This document shows, in pieces, positions 23,817 to 31,579 of a stretch of DNA of 46,347 bases (position 1 is the stretch's first letter; every line of letters begins with the position of its first letter). The DNA comes from an uncultured Ruminococcus sp. (GTDB lineage: Bacteria; Bacillota; Clostridia; Oscillospirales; Acutalibacteraceae): the NCBI GenBank assembly GCA_902798365.1, contig CADBWP010000028.1, positions 1 to 46,347 of the forward strand. Reading direction: 5' to 3'. Below the pieces are notes generated by a model. The model did no database searches. It was not told the DNA's origin and saw only the letters and a list, made by a program, of their open reading frames with translations. Both the position numbers and the translations under genes were made by a program.

Positions 23817-24473
23817 ATGAAGGTTATTAATTCAGGCTTTGAGGCTGATCCCTCGGGCTTTGTGGCGCTTGCGGATTATGTGCCCGCCGTTGTTCAGGAG
23901 ATACGCTATCACTCCACCTACAACTTTATAGGCGACCGCATAGACGGATATGAGGAGCCCGTGGCGCTTATCACAAAGGAGGCTGCAAGGGCTCTTAAGG
24001 AAGTAAGCAATGAAATGATTGTTCAGGGCTTCAGGCTTAAGATTTTTGACGCCTACCGCCCCGTGTGCGCGGTAAAGCACTTTATGCTGTGGGGAATAGA
24101 GGATCAGGACGTTCGCATGAAGCCGTATTTTTATCCCGACCTCAAAAAGCAGGAACTGTTTGAAAAGGGCTACATAGCAAAGCGGTTGGGTCACAGCCGC
24201 GGCAGCACGGTCGATCTGACCCTGCTTGACATGAACACGGGCAAGGAGCTTGACATGGGCAGTCCGTTCGATCTGTTCAGCCCTGCGTCTCACCCCGATT
24301 ACCGCGGAATAACCGAGGAGCAGTACAACAACCGCATGATTTTGCAGCATGCCATGCTGCGGTGCGGCTTTGTGCCAATCGACTGCGAGTGGTGGCACTT
24401 TACGCTTAAGGACGAGCCGTACCCCGACACGTACTTTACATTCCCCGTGTCGTCGGAATACCTCAGAAGATGA
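23817..24473 (+). CDS. D-alanyl-D-alanine dipeptidase (VanX/DdpX type, M15D)
   Basis: VanX-type enzymes are zinc peptidases that hydrolyse D-Ala-D-Ala. The 218-residue length matches the family. All key residues appear: Arg81 in AYRPV, His126 and Asp133 in GHSRGSTVDLTL, Glu191 and His194 in CEWWHF. These are each exactly ten positions later than the published VanX residues R71, H116, D123, E181 and H184. No signal peptide is present, so it acts in the cytoplasm. There is no vanH or vanA ligase beside it, so it more likely recycles or catabolises D-Ala-D-Ala than confers glycopeptide resistance. It follows a TetR gene by 6 bp with an AGGTGA ribosome site. Confidence 0.92.
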   Translation: MKVINSGFEADPSGFVALADYVPAVVQEIRYHSTYNFIGDRIDGYEEPVALITKEAARALKEVSNEMIVQGFRLKIFDAYRPVCAVKHFMLWGIEDQDVRMKPYFYPDLKKQELFEKGYIAKRLGHSRGSTVDLTLLDMNTGKELDMGSPFDLFSPASHPDYRGITEEQYNNRMILQHAMLRCGFVPIDCEWWHFTLKDEPYPDTYFTFPVSSEYLRR

Positions 24474-24489
24474 CCGTGGGCGTTAGCGA

Positions 24490-24560
24490 ACGATGAATAG
24501 TTTTGAGTTGAGAGCTGAGAGTTTTAGTGAACGGTGAACGGTGAATAATGAAAAATTTCC
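24490..24560. repeat. Dispersed GTGAACGGTGAA-type words
   Basis: GAGTTGAGAGCTGAGAG followed by GTGAACGGTGAACGGTGAAT belongs to the short-word family seen at 10160-10300 and 18400-18430. No gene is present between 24474 and the promoter at 24595. Confidence 0.55.
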
Positions 24561-24594
24561 AAAAAAGTTTCACGTAAAGACCCAAAATTAAATA

Positions 24595-24623
24595 TTGCAT
24601 TTTTCCCTTGTTTGTGATACAAT
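24595..24623 (+). promoter_or_regulatory. Promoter for queuosine-precursor transporter operon
   Basis: TTGCAT at 24595-24600 and TACAAT at 24618-24623, 17-bp spacer, giving a leader of about 80 nt. Confidence 0.7.
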
Positions 24624-24629
24624 ACGATA

Positions 24630-24701
24630 CGTTCGGCGTTTGCCGGCTATCAGCGGAGTTCGGGCTCTAAATCCTTCGCTTAAAACAATAAAACCAAGGA
24701 G
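24630..24701 (+). promoter_or_regulatory. Candidate preQ1 riboswitch (class unresolved)
   Basis: The leader holds a small hairpin CGGC/GCCG (24634-24645), then a stem AGCGGAG/CTTCGCT (24652-24658 and 24674-24680, one wobble) enclosing TTCGGGCTCTAAATC, then an A-rich tail TAAAACAATAAAACC that runs straight into the ribosome site AAGGAG. A stem-loop followed by an A-rich tail that can fold back is the plan of preQ1 riboswitches, and the gene downstream is of the queuosine-precursor transporter family that such switches control. I could not match a specific class consensus, so this remains a candidate. Control would be translational. Confidence 0.45.
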
Positions 24702-24708
24702 AATCACA

Positions 24709-25437
24709 ATGAAAGAGAGAATATCATCCGCGACAGCGGATACGAAGTTGCTGTTTCGCAACATCCCGTCTGTCATCACGGCGCTGTTTACAATATCCGT
24801 GGTGGTTATGAACATACTTGCCAACAAAACCATTTATCAAAATGACTGGCTGGCGATAGACGGGGGCATACTCGTATCCTGGCTGTCGTTTTTGTGTATG
24901 GACATAATAACAAAATCCTTCGGACCGAAGGCGGCGACTAAGCTGTCGGTGTTTGCAATGCTCACCAACCTGCTTGTATGCCTGCTGTTCTTTGCGGTAA
25001 GCGCAATTCCCACCGAGGCTGACTTTTCGGCGTTCAACACCGTAATAGGCGGCACATGGTTCATTCTGCTGTCAAGCACCGTCGCCTTTATCTCGTCGGC
25101 TGTCATCAACAACTTTTTAAACTGGAGCATCGGCAGAGCCTTCCGAGCAAACCCGGACGGCAAGCTCGCCTATGTTACGCGCAGCTACATTTCCACATTT
25201 ATTGCCCAGTTTTGCGATAATTTCATTTTTGCCGCGCTCACCTTCATGGTGTTCGCGCCTATATTCTGGGACGGCTTTCATTGGACGCTCATACAATGCG
25301 TCACCTGCTCGCTGCTGGGCGCGGTGCTCGAGCTGCTTATGGAGGTCATCTTCTCTCCCATAGGCTACATAGTGCTCAAAAAGTGGAACCGCGACGGCGT
25401 CGGCGCCGAATACAGGCGCAGAAGGGCGCTTGCATGA
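24709..25437 (+). CDS. Queuosine precursor transporter, VUT/YhhQ family
   Basis: This 242-residue membrane protein has about six hydrophobic segments. VVVMNILANKTI (about residues 29-40) and MDIITKSFGPKAATK (about 66-80) fit the YhhQ/VUT family (formerly DUF165), whose E. coli member imports the queuosine precursors preQ0 and preQ1. The start at 24709 follows AAGGAG; a longer frame from 24595 would translate the promoter and leader. The last codons overlap the start of an SDR gene (ATGA), so the two are translationally coupled. Regulation by a leader RNA is suggested. Confidence 0.85.
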   Translation: MKERISSATADTKLLFRNIPSVITALFTISVVVMNILANKTIYQNDWLAIDGGILVSWLSFLCMDIITKSFGPKAATKLSVFAMLTNLLVCLLFFAVSAIPTEADFSAFNTVIGGTWFILLSSTVAFISSAVINNFLNWSIGRAFRANPDGKLAYVTRSYISTFIAQFCDNFIFAALTFMVFAPIFWDGFHWTLIQCVTCSLLGAVLELLMEVIFSPIGYIVLKKWNRDGVGAEYRRRRALA

Positions 25438-26084
25438 GGGTTATAATAACAGGCGCCTCGGGCGGCATCGGCAGCGCGGTAAGCCGGCGCTTTCTGTCCC
25501 TTGGGCACACGGTCTATGGCATAGACATACAGCCTGCCGCCGTGGCTCACCCTGACTATATACATTTTCAGTCGGACATCCGCAGCGACATACCCGACAT
25601 CACCGACGCTCAGATACTGTTCAACAACGCGGGTGTGCAAAACAGCGGCGATGACATAGGCTGCAACCTTACCGCGACAGTAAGGCTGACCGAGCGCTGC
25701 ATAGAGCGCTGTCCGCTCAGCTCCGTGCTGTTCAACGCGTCCGCCTCGGCGGTATCGGGTCAGGAGTTTCCCGAGTATGCGGCGTCAAAGTCGGGGCTGC
25801 TGGGCTATATGCGCAACGTGGCAATTCGCCTTGCTCCAAGGGGAGCCACCGCAAACGCGATAAGTCTCGGCGGTGTTTATACGCCGCTCAACGATCCCGT
25901 GATGAACGATCCCGAAAGCTGGGAAAAAATAATGGCGGTCACTCCGCTCAAAAAGTGGATGACAACGGACGAGGTCGCCGACTGGGTGGTGTTTCTCACC
26001 ACGCAAAACCGCTCCATGTCGGGTCAGAACCTGATAATAGACAACGGAGAAATGCATCTCAACCCCACCTTTGTATGGAATTGA
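25434..26084 (+). CDS. SDR family oxidoreductase
   Basis: A 216-residue short-chain dehydrogenase. It has the NAD(P)-binding TGASGGIG (residues 6-13), NNAG near residue 64, a catalytic Ser in FNASAS near residue 100, and YAASK (Tyr and Lys) near residue 114. Asp32 in YGIDIQ suggests NAD(H) preference. The protein is shorter than the usual 240-260 residues. It begins inside the stop codon of the transporter gene and ends just before a terminator, so it is the second gene of that operon. A link to queuosine or 7-deazapurine metabolism is implied only by position; substrate unknown. Confidence 0.88.
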   Translation: MRVIITGASGGIGSAVSRRFLSLGHTVYGIDIQPAAVAHPDYIHFQSDIRSDIPDITDAQILFNNAGVQNSGDDIGCNLTATVRLTERCIERCPLSSVLFNASASAVSGQEFPEYAASKSGLLGYMRNVAIRLAPRGATANAISLGGVYTPLNDPVMNDPESWEKIMAVTPLKKWMTTDEVADWVVFLTTQNRSMSGQNLIIDNGEMHLNPTFVWN

Positions 26085-26089
26085 TAAGC

Positions 26090-26126
26090 GCACCGGAAGC
26101 TTTGGCTTTTCGGTGCTTTTGTTTTT
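26090..26126 (+). terminator. Terminator after SDR gene
   Basis: GCACCG (26090-26095) pairs with CGGTGC (26111-26116), extended by GAAGC/GCTTTT, followed by TTTTGTTTTT. Confidence 0.75.
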
Positions 26127-26140
26127 GCGCACGGCAGATA

Positions 26141-26169
26141 TTGACATTGACCCGTTTTTGGAATATGAT
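26141..26169 (+). promoter_or_regulatory. Promoter for serine hydrolase operon
   Basis: TTGACA at 26141-26146 and TATGAT at 26164-26169, 17-bp spacer. The predicted start site falls at about 26176, just inside the inverted-repeat element. Confidence 0.7.
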
Positions 26170-26172
26170 ATT

Positions 26173-26335
26173 AAGGCAACACCGCACAAATCAAGGCGCA
26201 CGGCTTGCTTGAATATTATTCCGTCAGCTTGTCCAAAAAATCTCGGCAAGGCGTCAGCCTTACCTCGATTTATTTGTTCAACCTGACGAAAAATCTTGCT
26301 GCGCAATCCGTACACCTGAATTATGCGGTATGCCC
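26173..26335. mobile_element. MITE-like element, copy 2 (about 163 bp), merged with gene start
   Basis: The left end AAGGCAACACCGCACAAA and most of the interior match copies 1 and 3. The right end reads TGAATTATGCGGTATGCC where copy 1 has TGAATTATGCGGTATTGCC, i.e. one T is lost. This is the longest copy and has both the segment unique to copy 3 (TCGGCAAGGCGTCAGCC) and the right part unique to copy 1. Its ATG at 26323 is the start codon of the next gene. Confidence 0.75.
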
Positions 26336-27483
26336 TGCTGCTTGCGGCGCTCACAGCCGTGCTTGCGTCCGCCTGCGGCAGCGCATCAAGTGAAACAAAT
26401 ACCGCCGCGCCTGTCGCCACAGCTACAGCCGACGAGCCGGCTGATACTTATGTGACCGACATGATTATGCCCGACAGCCTGCAGGAATATCTTGACCGCC
26501 GCCTTGAAGGAACCGAGTTCAGCGGCGTGGTGCTTATGACCCAAAACGGCGAAACGCTGTGCGAGGCTGCACGCGGCATTGAGAACAGCGGCACCAAAGA
26601 GCCGATAACCACCGACAGCCTGTTTTGCGTGGGCTCGGTGTCAAAGCAGTTCACCGCTGCCGCCGTGCTTCTTTTGCAGCAGGACGGCGCACTCAGCGTT
26701 GACGATCCGCTGTCAAAGTACTATCCCGACTGCGAGTACGCAAATAAGCTTAAGCTGTTGCATTTGCTTTCCATGCGCTCGGGCATAGCCGAGTTTTACG
26801 ACGTTGAATACATCGACGGCATTTTTACCGAGCTGCCCACGGGAAGCCTTAGCAAAACCGTAACAAACGAAAACACAGCAGAGAAGAACCGCGACCTGCT
26901 CGAGGAATGGCTGCTTTCTCAGCCGCTTGTTTTTGAGCCCGATACGGATTACGAGTACTCAAACTCCAACTTTTTCCTGCTTGCGCGCATAGTTGAGCAG
27001 GTGTCGGGGCAAAGCTTTGAGAGCTTTGTAAGAGAGCGCATCTTCGAGCCGATCGGCATGACTCACTCGGGCTTTATAGACGAGAATGAGCTCAGCGACA
27101 TCGAGCACCTTGCAGCGCCCACGGGTATGCCCAAAACCGTATATAAGGGAGTTACGATGGGCTTGGGCGATATTATCACCAACGCCCGTGACATAGACCT
27201 GTGGCTGACAGCTTTGCGCACCAACGCCGTGCTGTCGCCCGAGAGCACCCAAATGATGACCACCAACCGCACGCTCGACGGCGAGGACTACGCCTTCGGC
27301 ATCCACAACGATGACTACGGCTGGCACCACTCGGGCTTTTTTACCACCTATCAGGCGTTTGTGTGCACCGTGCCCGAAACGGGGCTGAACCTGTTCACCG
27401 TTACCAACGACGACCCCGTGTCAAACGTGATCGCCTCCGAAATAGGTTGGGATCTGCTGGAAATGCAGAGCCTTTATTCGTAA
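26323..27483 (+). CDS. Beta-lactamase-family serine hydrolase, lipoprotein
   Basis: The 386-residue protein has a short lipoprotein signal with the likely acylated Cys18 (TAVLASAC), a Ser/Thr/Ala linker, and a class C beta-lactamase/DD-peptidase-like domain: SVSK (Ser105, Lys108), YSN (212-214) and HSG (336-338) are the three active-site motifs. Such enzymes hydrolyse peptidoglycan peptides or other amides and esters; the substrate is unknown. The only possible start is ATG 26323, since an in-frame TGA lies two codons upstream. That ATG and the codons for Met-Arg-Tyr come from the end of the inverted-repeat element, and no Shine-Dalgarno sequence is visible, so the gene's 5-prime end appears to have been rebuilt by the insertion. 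Confidence 0.88.
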   Translation: MRYALLLAALTAVLASACGSASSETNTAAPVATATADEPADTYVTDMIMPDSLQEYLDRRLEGTEFSGVVLMTQNGETLCEAARGIENSGTKEPITTDSLFCVGSVSKQFTAAAVLLLQQDGALSVDDPLSKYYPDCEYANKLKLLHLLSMRSGIAEFYDVEYIDGIFTELPTGSLSKTVTNENTAEKNRDLLEEWLLSQPLVFEPDTDYEYSNSNFFLLARIVEQVSGQSFESFVRERIFEPIGMTHSGFIDENELSDIEHLAAPTGMPKTVYKGVTMGLGDIITNARDIDLWLTALRTNAVLSPESTQMMTTNRTLDGEDYAFGIHNDDYGWHHSGFFTTYQAFVCTVPETGLNLFTVTNDDPVSNVIASEIGWDLLEMQSLYS

Positions 27484-27525
27484 AACAAACAGATAACATC
27501 AACAGCAGTTTATCGGGAGTCTTAC

Positions 27526-28686
27526 ATGAAATTCTTACAGAACGCGACGCGCACAATACGCGTGTGCTGCTTTTTCCTCACCGTGCTGGTGTCCTGCCTT
27601 GTGCTGCAGCAATACTTTTTGCGCAATGTTGACCACAACACCCTGCGCGTAGAGGGCTACTATCAGGAGGAGCGCAATTCGCTCGACGTTGTGCTTATCG
27701 GAGCAAGCGACATATACACAAGCTTCATGCCCGGGCGCGCTTATGAGCAGTTCGGCTTTACCGGATATCTGCTCGCCTCCGAGTCCATAACCGCGAGCGG
27801 AGTTGAGACCGCCGTAAAAGAGGTGGTTCGCACCCAGCACCCGGGGCTTATCGTTATCGAGGCAAACGCCTTTTTGTACGGCAACGCCGAAAACGAGGAT
27901 GACGAGGCGCATTTGCGCAAGTTCTTCGACAACCTTCCGCTCAGCCGCAACAAGCTTGATTATATTCTTAAAAATGTTCCCGAGGACAAAAAGGCGGAAT
28001 ATCTTTTTCCTTTCGTCAAATACCACGGTCTGTGGAACGAATATCCCGACAGGTTCTTTATGACCGCCAACGACCTTTCGCTCGACGTGCGCGGCTACAA
28101 CTACCTCAAGGGCTTTCGCACCACGGCAGAGATATACAAGACCGACAGGGAGTGCTTTAACAGCCGCATAGCCGACGAGCACGGCGAGCTTGACCTTGAC
28201 CCCAAGCTTGAAAAAAAGCTTACCGACCTGCTCGACTACTGCAAAAGCCAAGACCTGAACGTTGTGTTTGTGCGTGCTCCGCACTATGTCACCGCCGAAA
28301 CCTACGACCGCGTAAAGCGCTCAAACAGAATGGCGGGGATAGTAAAGGAATACGGCTATGATTACTACCGCTTTGAAAACGACGCGGTCAGCATAGGCAT
28401 CGACGAAAAGCGCGATTTTTACAACGACGACCACATGAACGTGTATGGTGCGCTCAAATTCACCGATTATCTCGCGTCAAAGATCGTCACCGAGCAAAAG
28501 CTGCGCCCCGATCCGCTCACCGACTCTCAGCGCGAGGCGTGGCAGGACACGGTGTCGGCAACCAATCAGCTTTACCGCTACTGCGACCACCTCATGTCAA
28601 CCGGCGATGTGCGCGGCGCCCAGGAGGACGTGCTTACGCTGCTTGCGCTGGGCGACTATTCGGACGCGCCGTTAACGCGCAGATAA
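27526..28686 (+). CDS. SGNH-hydrolase-like membrane-anchored protein
   Basis: This 386-residue protein has one N-terminal membrane segment (about 10-30) and an extracytoplasmic domain reminiscent of SGNH hydrolases of the AlgJ/DltD kind: LIGASDIYTSFMPGRAYEQ near residue 57 gives a nucleophile-elbow-like GAS block, and DDHMNVYGA near residue 304 gives the Asp-x-His-type C-terminal block. In this family such proteins modify cell-wall or exopolysaccharide polymers, often by O-acyl transfer. The ATG follows ATCGGGAG. It lies 42 bp after the serine hydrolase and 12 bp before a membrane protein, so the three form an operon. The function is inferred from distant motifs only. Confidence 0.6.
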   Translation: MKFLQNATRTIRVCCFFLTVLVSCLVLQQYFLRNVDHNTLRVEGYYQEERNSLDVVLIGASDIYTSFMPGRAYEQFGFTGYLLASESITASGVETAVKEVVRTQHPGLIVIEANAFLYGNAENEDDEAHLRKFFDNLPLSRNKLDYILKNVPEDKKAEYLFPFVKYHGLWNEYPDRFFMTANDLSLDVRGYNYLKGFRTTAEIYKTDRECFNSRIADEHGELDLDPKLEKKLTDLLDYCKSQDLNVVFVRAPHYVTAETYDRVKRSNRMAGIVKEYGYDYYRFENDAVSIGIDEKRDFYNDDHMNVYGALKFTDYLASKIVTEQKLRPDPLTDSQREAWQDTVSATNQLYRYCDHLMSTGDVRGAQEDVLTLLALGDYSDAPLTRR

Positions 28687-28698
28687 GGGGGCGACTGT

Positions 28699-29322
28699 AT
28701 GTATAATAACGCAAGGAGCGGCATAAAGGCTCTCCGCTCATCCGCTGTGCTCAACACTATCGCCGGTGCGGTGTATTGCGCCGCCGCCATGTTCACCCTG
28801 TTTGTGGGGCGCAAAAGCGCCGATTCGGGCGTTGTGCTCGCCGCGTTTTTCATTTTGCTTGCCGCAGCGGCAGGCGGCGTTGCCGCGCTGTTTTTGCAGA
28901 TGAAGGGGCTTGCCCGTGCGCGGCGCGACGAGCCGTTGTTCGGCACCGCCTTCACCTTTGTAATCGTCGGCATAATATGCACGGTGGTTTCCGTTTTTAC
29001 CGCGGGCACGTTCAGCAATATTTTTTCGGGAGTAAACGAGGTCGCCACGCTTTTGGCAAGCCTTTACACCGTTTTGGGCGTTTACAGCCTTGCCCTCGGC
29101 TTTGACAATAAAAGGGTGCAGAGCGCAGGCAAGGTGACGACTGTGGCGCTTGCGGTCGTTTTTGCCCTCGCCGTCGCCGGCAGGATAATCAGCGTGTTTA
29201 CCCCGGCAATCGACTTTGCCCTTGACGCCGCCGTGTCGGTGCTCAACCTTTTCGGTTACGCCGTGTATCTTACATATATTTCAAGAGCGGCAAAAATGTG
29301 TGATCCCGGATACATCGGGTAA
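28699..29322 (+). CDS. Six-helix membrane protein of unknown function
   Basis: A 207-residue hydrophobic protein with about six membrane segments (near residues 18-38, 45-66, 82-104, 112-132, 143-165 and 172-195). I do not recognise a family. It follows the SGNH-like gene by 12 bp and ends just before a terminator, so it closes the operon of serine hydrolase, SGNH-like protein and membrane protein. A role in cell-envelope modification would fit the neighbours, but nothing in the protein itself shows this. Confidence 0.65.
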   Translation: MYNNARSGIKALRSSAVLNTIAGAVYCAAAMFTLFVGRKSADSGVVLAAFFILLAAAAGGVAALFLQMKGLARARRDEPLFGTAFTFVIVGIICTVVSVFTAGTFSNIFSGVNEVATLLASLYTVLGVYSLALGFDNKRVQSAGKVTTVALAVVFALAVAGRIISVFTPAIDFALDAAVSVLNLFGYAVYLTYISRAAKMCDPGYIG

Positions 29323-29340
29323 AATTCAATAAGCATTACG

Positions 29341-29396
29341 GTCGGAAGGACTGCGGCATGGCGACATGCTCACTCTTTCCGGCTTTTTTATTTTTT
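29341..29396 (+). terminator. Terminator after membrane protein gene
   Basis: GTCGGAAGG pairs with CTTTCCGGC around an inner GCATG/CATGC stem, followed by a long T-rich run (29384-29396). Confidence 0.8.
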
Positions 29397-29407
29397 CGGT
29401 ATTTGTT

Positions 29408-29470
29408 TTTGGAAAATTGCATATTTTTATGCAATTTTTATTCCGTATTTCCCTATTAGTGAAGGGAGCG
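29408..29470. repeat. AATTGCAT/ATGCAATT hairpin and flank
   Basis: The 8-bp palindromic arms at 29415-29422 and 29429-29436, and a following AGTGAAGGG near 29458, also occur together at 10030-10093 in the opposite order on the other strand. It is a dispersed element, here directly before the tail-fibre genes. I see no strong promoter in 29397-29490. Confidence 0.5.
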
Positions 29471-29500
29471 CTTCCTTCAATAAAACAATCAGGAGGAAAA

Positions 29501-31054
29501 ATGGAAACAAAAACGATATTTGTGAGCTATGACATTAACCGCGCAGACCCGTTTCGCGGGATAGTCATTACTCACGAGAACAACAACAAAACAAGAACCG
29601 TCGAGCTTGAGCTGACCGAGGACGGGCAAAAGCTTGCGATTGGCGGCTGTACCGCAACTGCCGCCTTTGTAAGCCGTACAAAGACGGGTAGGGTGCTGGT
29701 AGATGATTCCCTCAGCTGCTCGGTCTCGCAGTCGGGCAACATTCTTATTCCGCTTGACAGCGATCATACGGCAGGAACCTCGGTTTTGGAGATCTCGGTA
29801 ACCGTGGAGGACGCCCTGACGCAGCAAAAGCTTGTCCTGCCTTATCCGCTGCAGGTGTATGTGGCGTCGGACATTTTGCGCGATTCCGTTCCCGAAACCA
29901 CCTCAAGGGGCACCGTTGCCGACGCAATTCGTCAGCTTCAGGAGAGCGTATCGGCGATAAGCTCCGGCTTTGACGGCAATGTGCGCAATAGCATTTTTGC
30001 CGTCCTCGACAGCGCAATGTCGGGCAGCGCCGAGCTTCCGCCCGCCCTGCTGATAGATAACGACAATCAGTCGGGGGAGTACATCATGTATTACACCGAC
30101 AGCAGCAACACGCGGCATGATATATTCAACTTTTCACGGCACTTTGCCGAGGGACAGGGAGCCGACGGAAAATCCGCCTACGAAATAGCCGTTGAAAACG
30201 GATTCTCCGGCACTCAGTCGGAATGGCTTGCGTCGCTTAAGGGCGCCGACGGAACAAACGGAACCGACGGTGCAGACGGTGCGAACGGCGCAGACGGTGC
30301 GGACGGAGTTTCTCCCACGGCGACGGTGACTCAGACCGCAGGCGGCGCGACCATTTCGATCACTGACAAAAACGGCACCACCACCGCCAACATCTCAAAC
30401 GGCAGCGACGGTAATGATTATGTTCTTACGTCGCAGGACAAAACCGCTATCGCCGCCCAGGCTGCGGCAATGGTCGTTGTGCCTCAGCCGTCCGACGACA
30501 GCAGCGACGACACGGGCTATTACATAACCCCTGCCACGGCGGTGGAGTTTATAGATCTGTCTTTTACGGGACAGCTCAGAGCCTACAACGGCAAGCTGCA
30601 ATATCAGGACACCTTTGACAGCAGCGTATATTATGACGTTGCGGACTTTACCGGCTCGTTCTACACAAAGGCGCAGGTGGATTCGGCGCTTTCGGGCAAG
30701 GCGGCTTCAAGCCACACGCACTCTCAGTACCTCACCGCCCATCAGGATATAAGCGGCAAGGAGAATTTGTCAAACAAGGTGAACTCCGTCGGCAACTCCT
30801 CGTCCGAGACCGAATATCCTTCCGTCAGGGCGATGACCACCTATGTGGGGTCGGCTGTTTCGGGCAAGGCGGATTCAAACCACACTCATGCGCAGTACCT
30901 CACCGCTCATCAGGACATCAGCGGCAAGGAGAACATCTCAGACCGCGTTACCACGGTCAGTTCTTCATCGACAAACAGCAAATATCCGACCGCAAAAGCG
31001 GTATGGGACGCTATTCAGGCGGCTATAGGAGGTGTTGAGAATGGCTCTTACTGA
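29501..31054 (+). CDS. Phage tail-fibre/baseplate upper protein-like
   Basis: The 517-residue protein has an N-terminal domain like phage BppU/DUF2479 baseplate upper proteins (about 1-160), then SAYEIAVENGFSGTQSEWLASL, a linker common in tail fibres, a short collagen-like run of Gly-Ala-Asp/Gly-Thr-Asn triplets (about 247-267), and two copies of HTHxQYLTAHQDISGKEN (about 405 and 460). The end, TNSKYPTAKAVWDAI, is also a fibre motif. Such proteins form trimeric receptor-binding fibres. The ATG at 29501 sits behind AGGAGG; the longer frame from 29366 would cross the preceding terminator. No other phage genes surround it apart from the overlapping next gene. Confidence 0.8.
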   Translation: METKTIFVSYDINRADPFRGIVITHENNNKTRTVELELTEDGQKLAIGGCTATAAFVSRTKTGRVLVDDSLSCSVSQSGNILIPLDSDHTAGTSVLEISVTVEDALTQQKLVLPYPLQVYVASDILRDSVPETTSRGTVADAIRQLQESVSAISSGFDGNVRNSIFAVLDSAMSGSAELPPALLIDNDNQSGEYIMYYTDSSNTRHDIFNFSRHFAEGQGADGKSAYEIAVENGFSGTQSEWLASLKGADGTNGTDGADGANGADGADGVSPTATVTQTAGGATISITDKNGTTTANISNGSDGNDYVLTSQDKTAIAAQAAAMVVVPQPSDDSSDDTGYYITPATAVEFIDLSFTGQLRAYNGKLQYQDTFDSSVYYDVADFTGSFYTKAQVDSALSGKAASSHTHSQYLTAHQDISGKENLSNKVNSVGNSSSETEYPSVRAMTTYVGSAVSGKADSNHTHAQYLTAHQDISGKENISDRVTTVSSSSTNSKYPTAKAVWDAIQAAIGGVENGSY

Positions 31055-31559
31055 TAAGCTCACCGACATTGCCGACGCGATAAGAGCAAAAACGGGCACA
31101 AGCGCCGCGCTTTCGCTTACTCAGATGGCTCAGGCGGTTCAGTCAATAACCCTCGGCTCGGCAAATTCAAGGTGTTTTCTCAAAACCCTGGCGGCGGACG
31201 CCTCGGGCACACAGGTCGAGATAAACCCCACGGGCGACGCAGCATTGGCAGCCCACCGCAGCGACAGCAGCTTCACCGTGGGCGTCATCGCTCTGGGAAT
31301 AACCTCAAGCGCAAGCTTTCGCTGTGCGGTAGTGGGAAACAATTCTCTGCATTCCGCAACAAGCAGCACGGTGTATGGAGTGTATCTGAGAAGCTCGTCG
31401 TCGGGCGTGTCAGGTATGTATATGACCGCTCCCGTCAATTCAAGCCCCGACAATTCACCCGGAAACGTCACAGTAGATTCAAACGGCGTTGTACGAGTGT
31501 TTGCAAGCTCGGCATATCCGCTTAAGGCGGGAAGCTATATCTGCGTCTGCGGGTGGTAA
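31041..31559 (+). CDS. Phage tail-associated protein, hypothetical
   Basis: The 172-residue product begins LTDKLTDIADAIRAKTGTSAALSLTQMAQAV, a pattern often seen at the start of phage tail or fibre-tip proteins in Firmicutes prophages; the rest is Ser/Thr-rich and beta-like with a C-terminal YICVCGW. It overlaps the fibre gene by 14 bp and has AGGAGGTG upstream of ATG 31041, so the two are coupled. It may be the fibre tip or an accessory subunit. The inverted-repeat element copy 3 starts 20 bp after its stop. Function is inferred from the N-terminal motif and the neighbour. Confidence 0.65.
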   Translation: MALTDKLTDIADAIRAKTGTSAALSLTQMAQAVQSITLGSANSRCFLKTLAADASGTQVEINPTGDAALAAHRSDSSFTVGVIALGITSSASFRCAVVGNNSLHSATSSTVYGVYLRSSSSGVSGMYMTAPVNSSPDNSPGNVTVDSNGVVRVFASSAYPLKAGSYICVCGW

Positions 31560-31579
31560 CTGCCGGTACCATGCACTTG

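Noticed and set aside
23817-24473. Vancomycin resistance operon
   Set aside because: Only the VanX-type gene is present; no ligase, dehydrogenase or VanRS pair accompanies it.
29501-31559. Complete prophage
   Set aside because: Only two tail-like genes are present, with ordinary chromosomal genes on both sides and no integrase or capsid genes.
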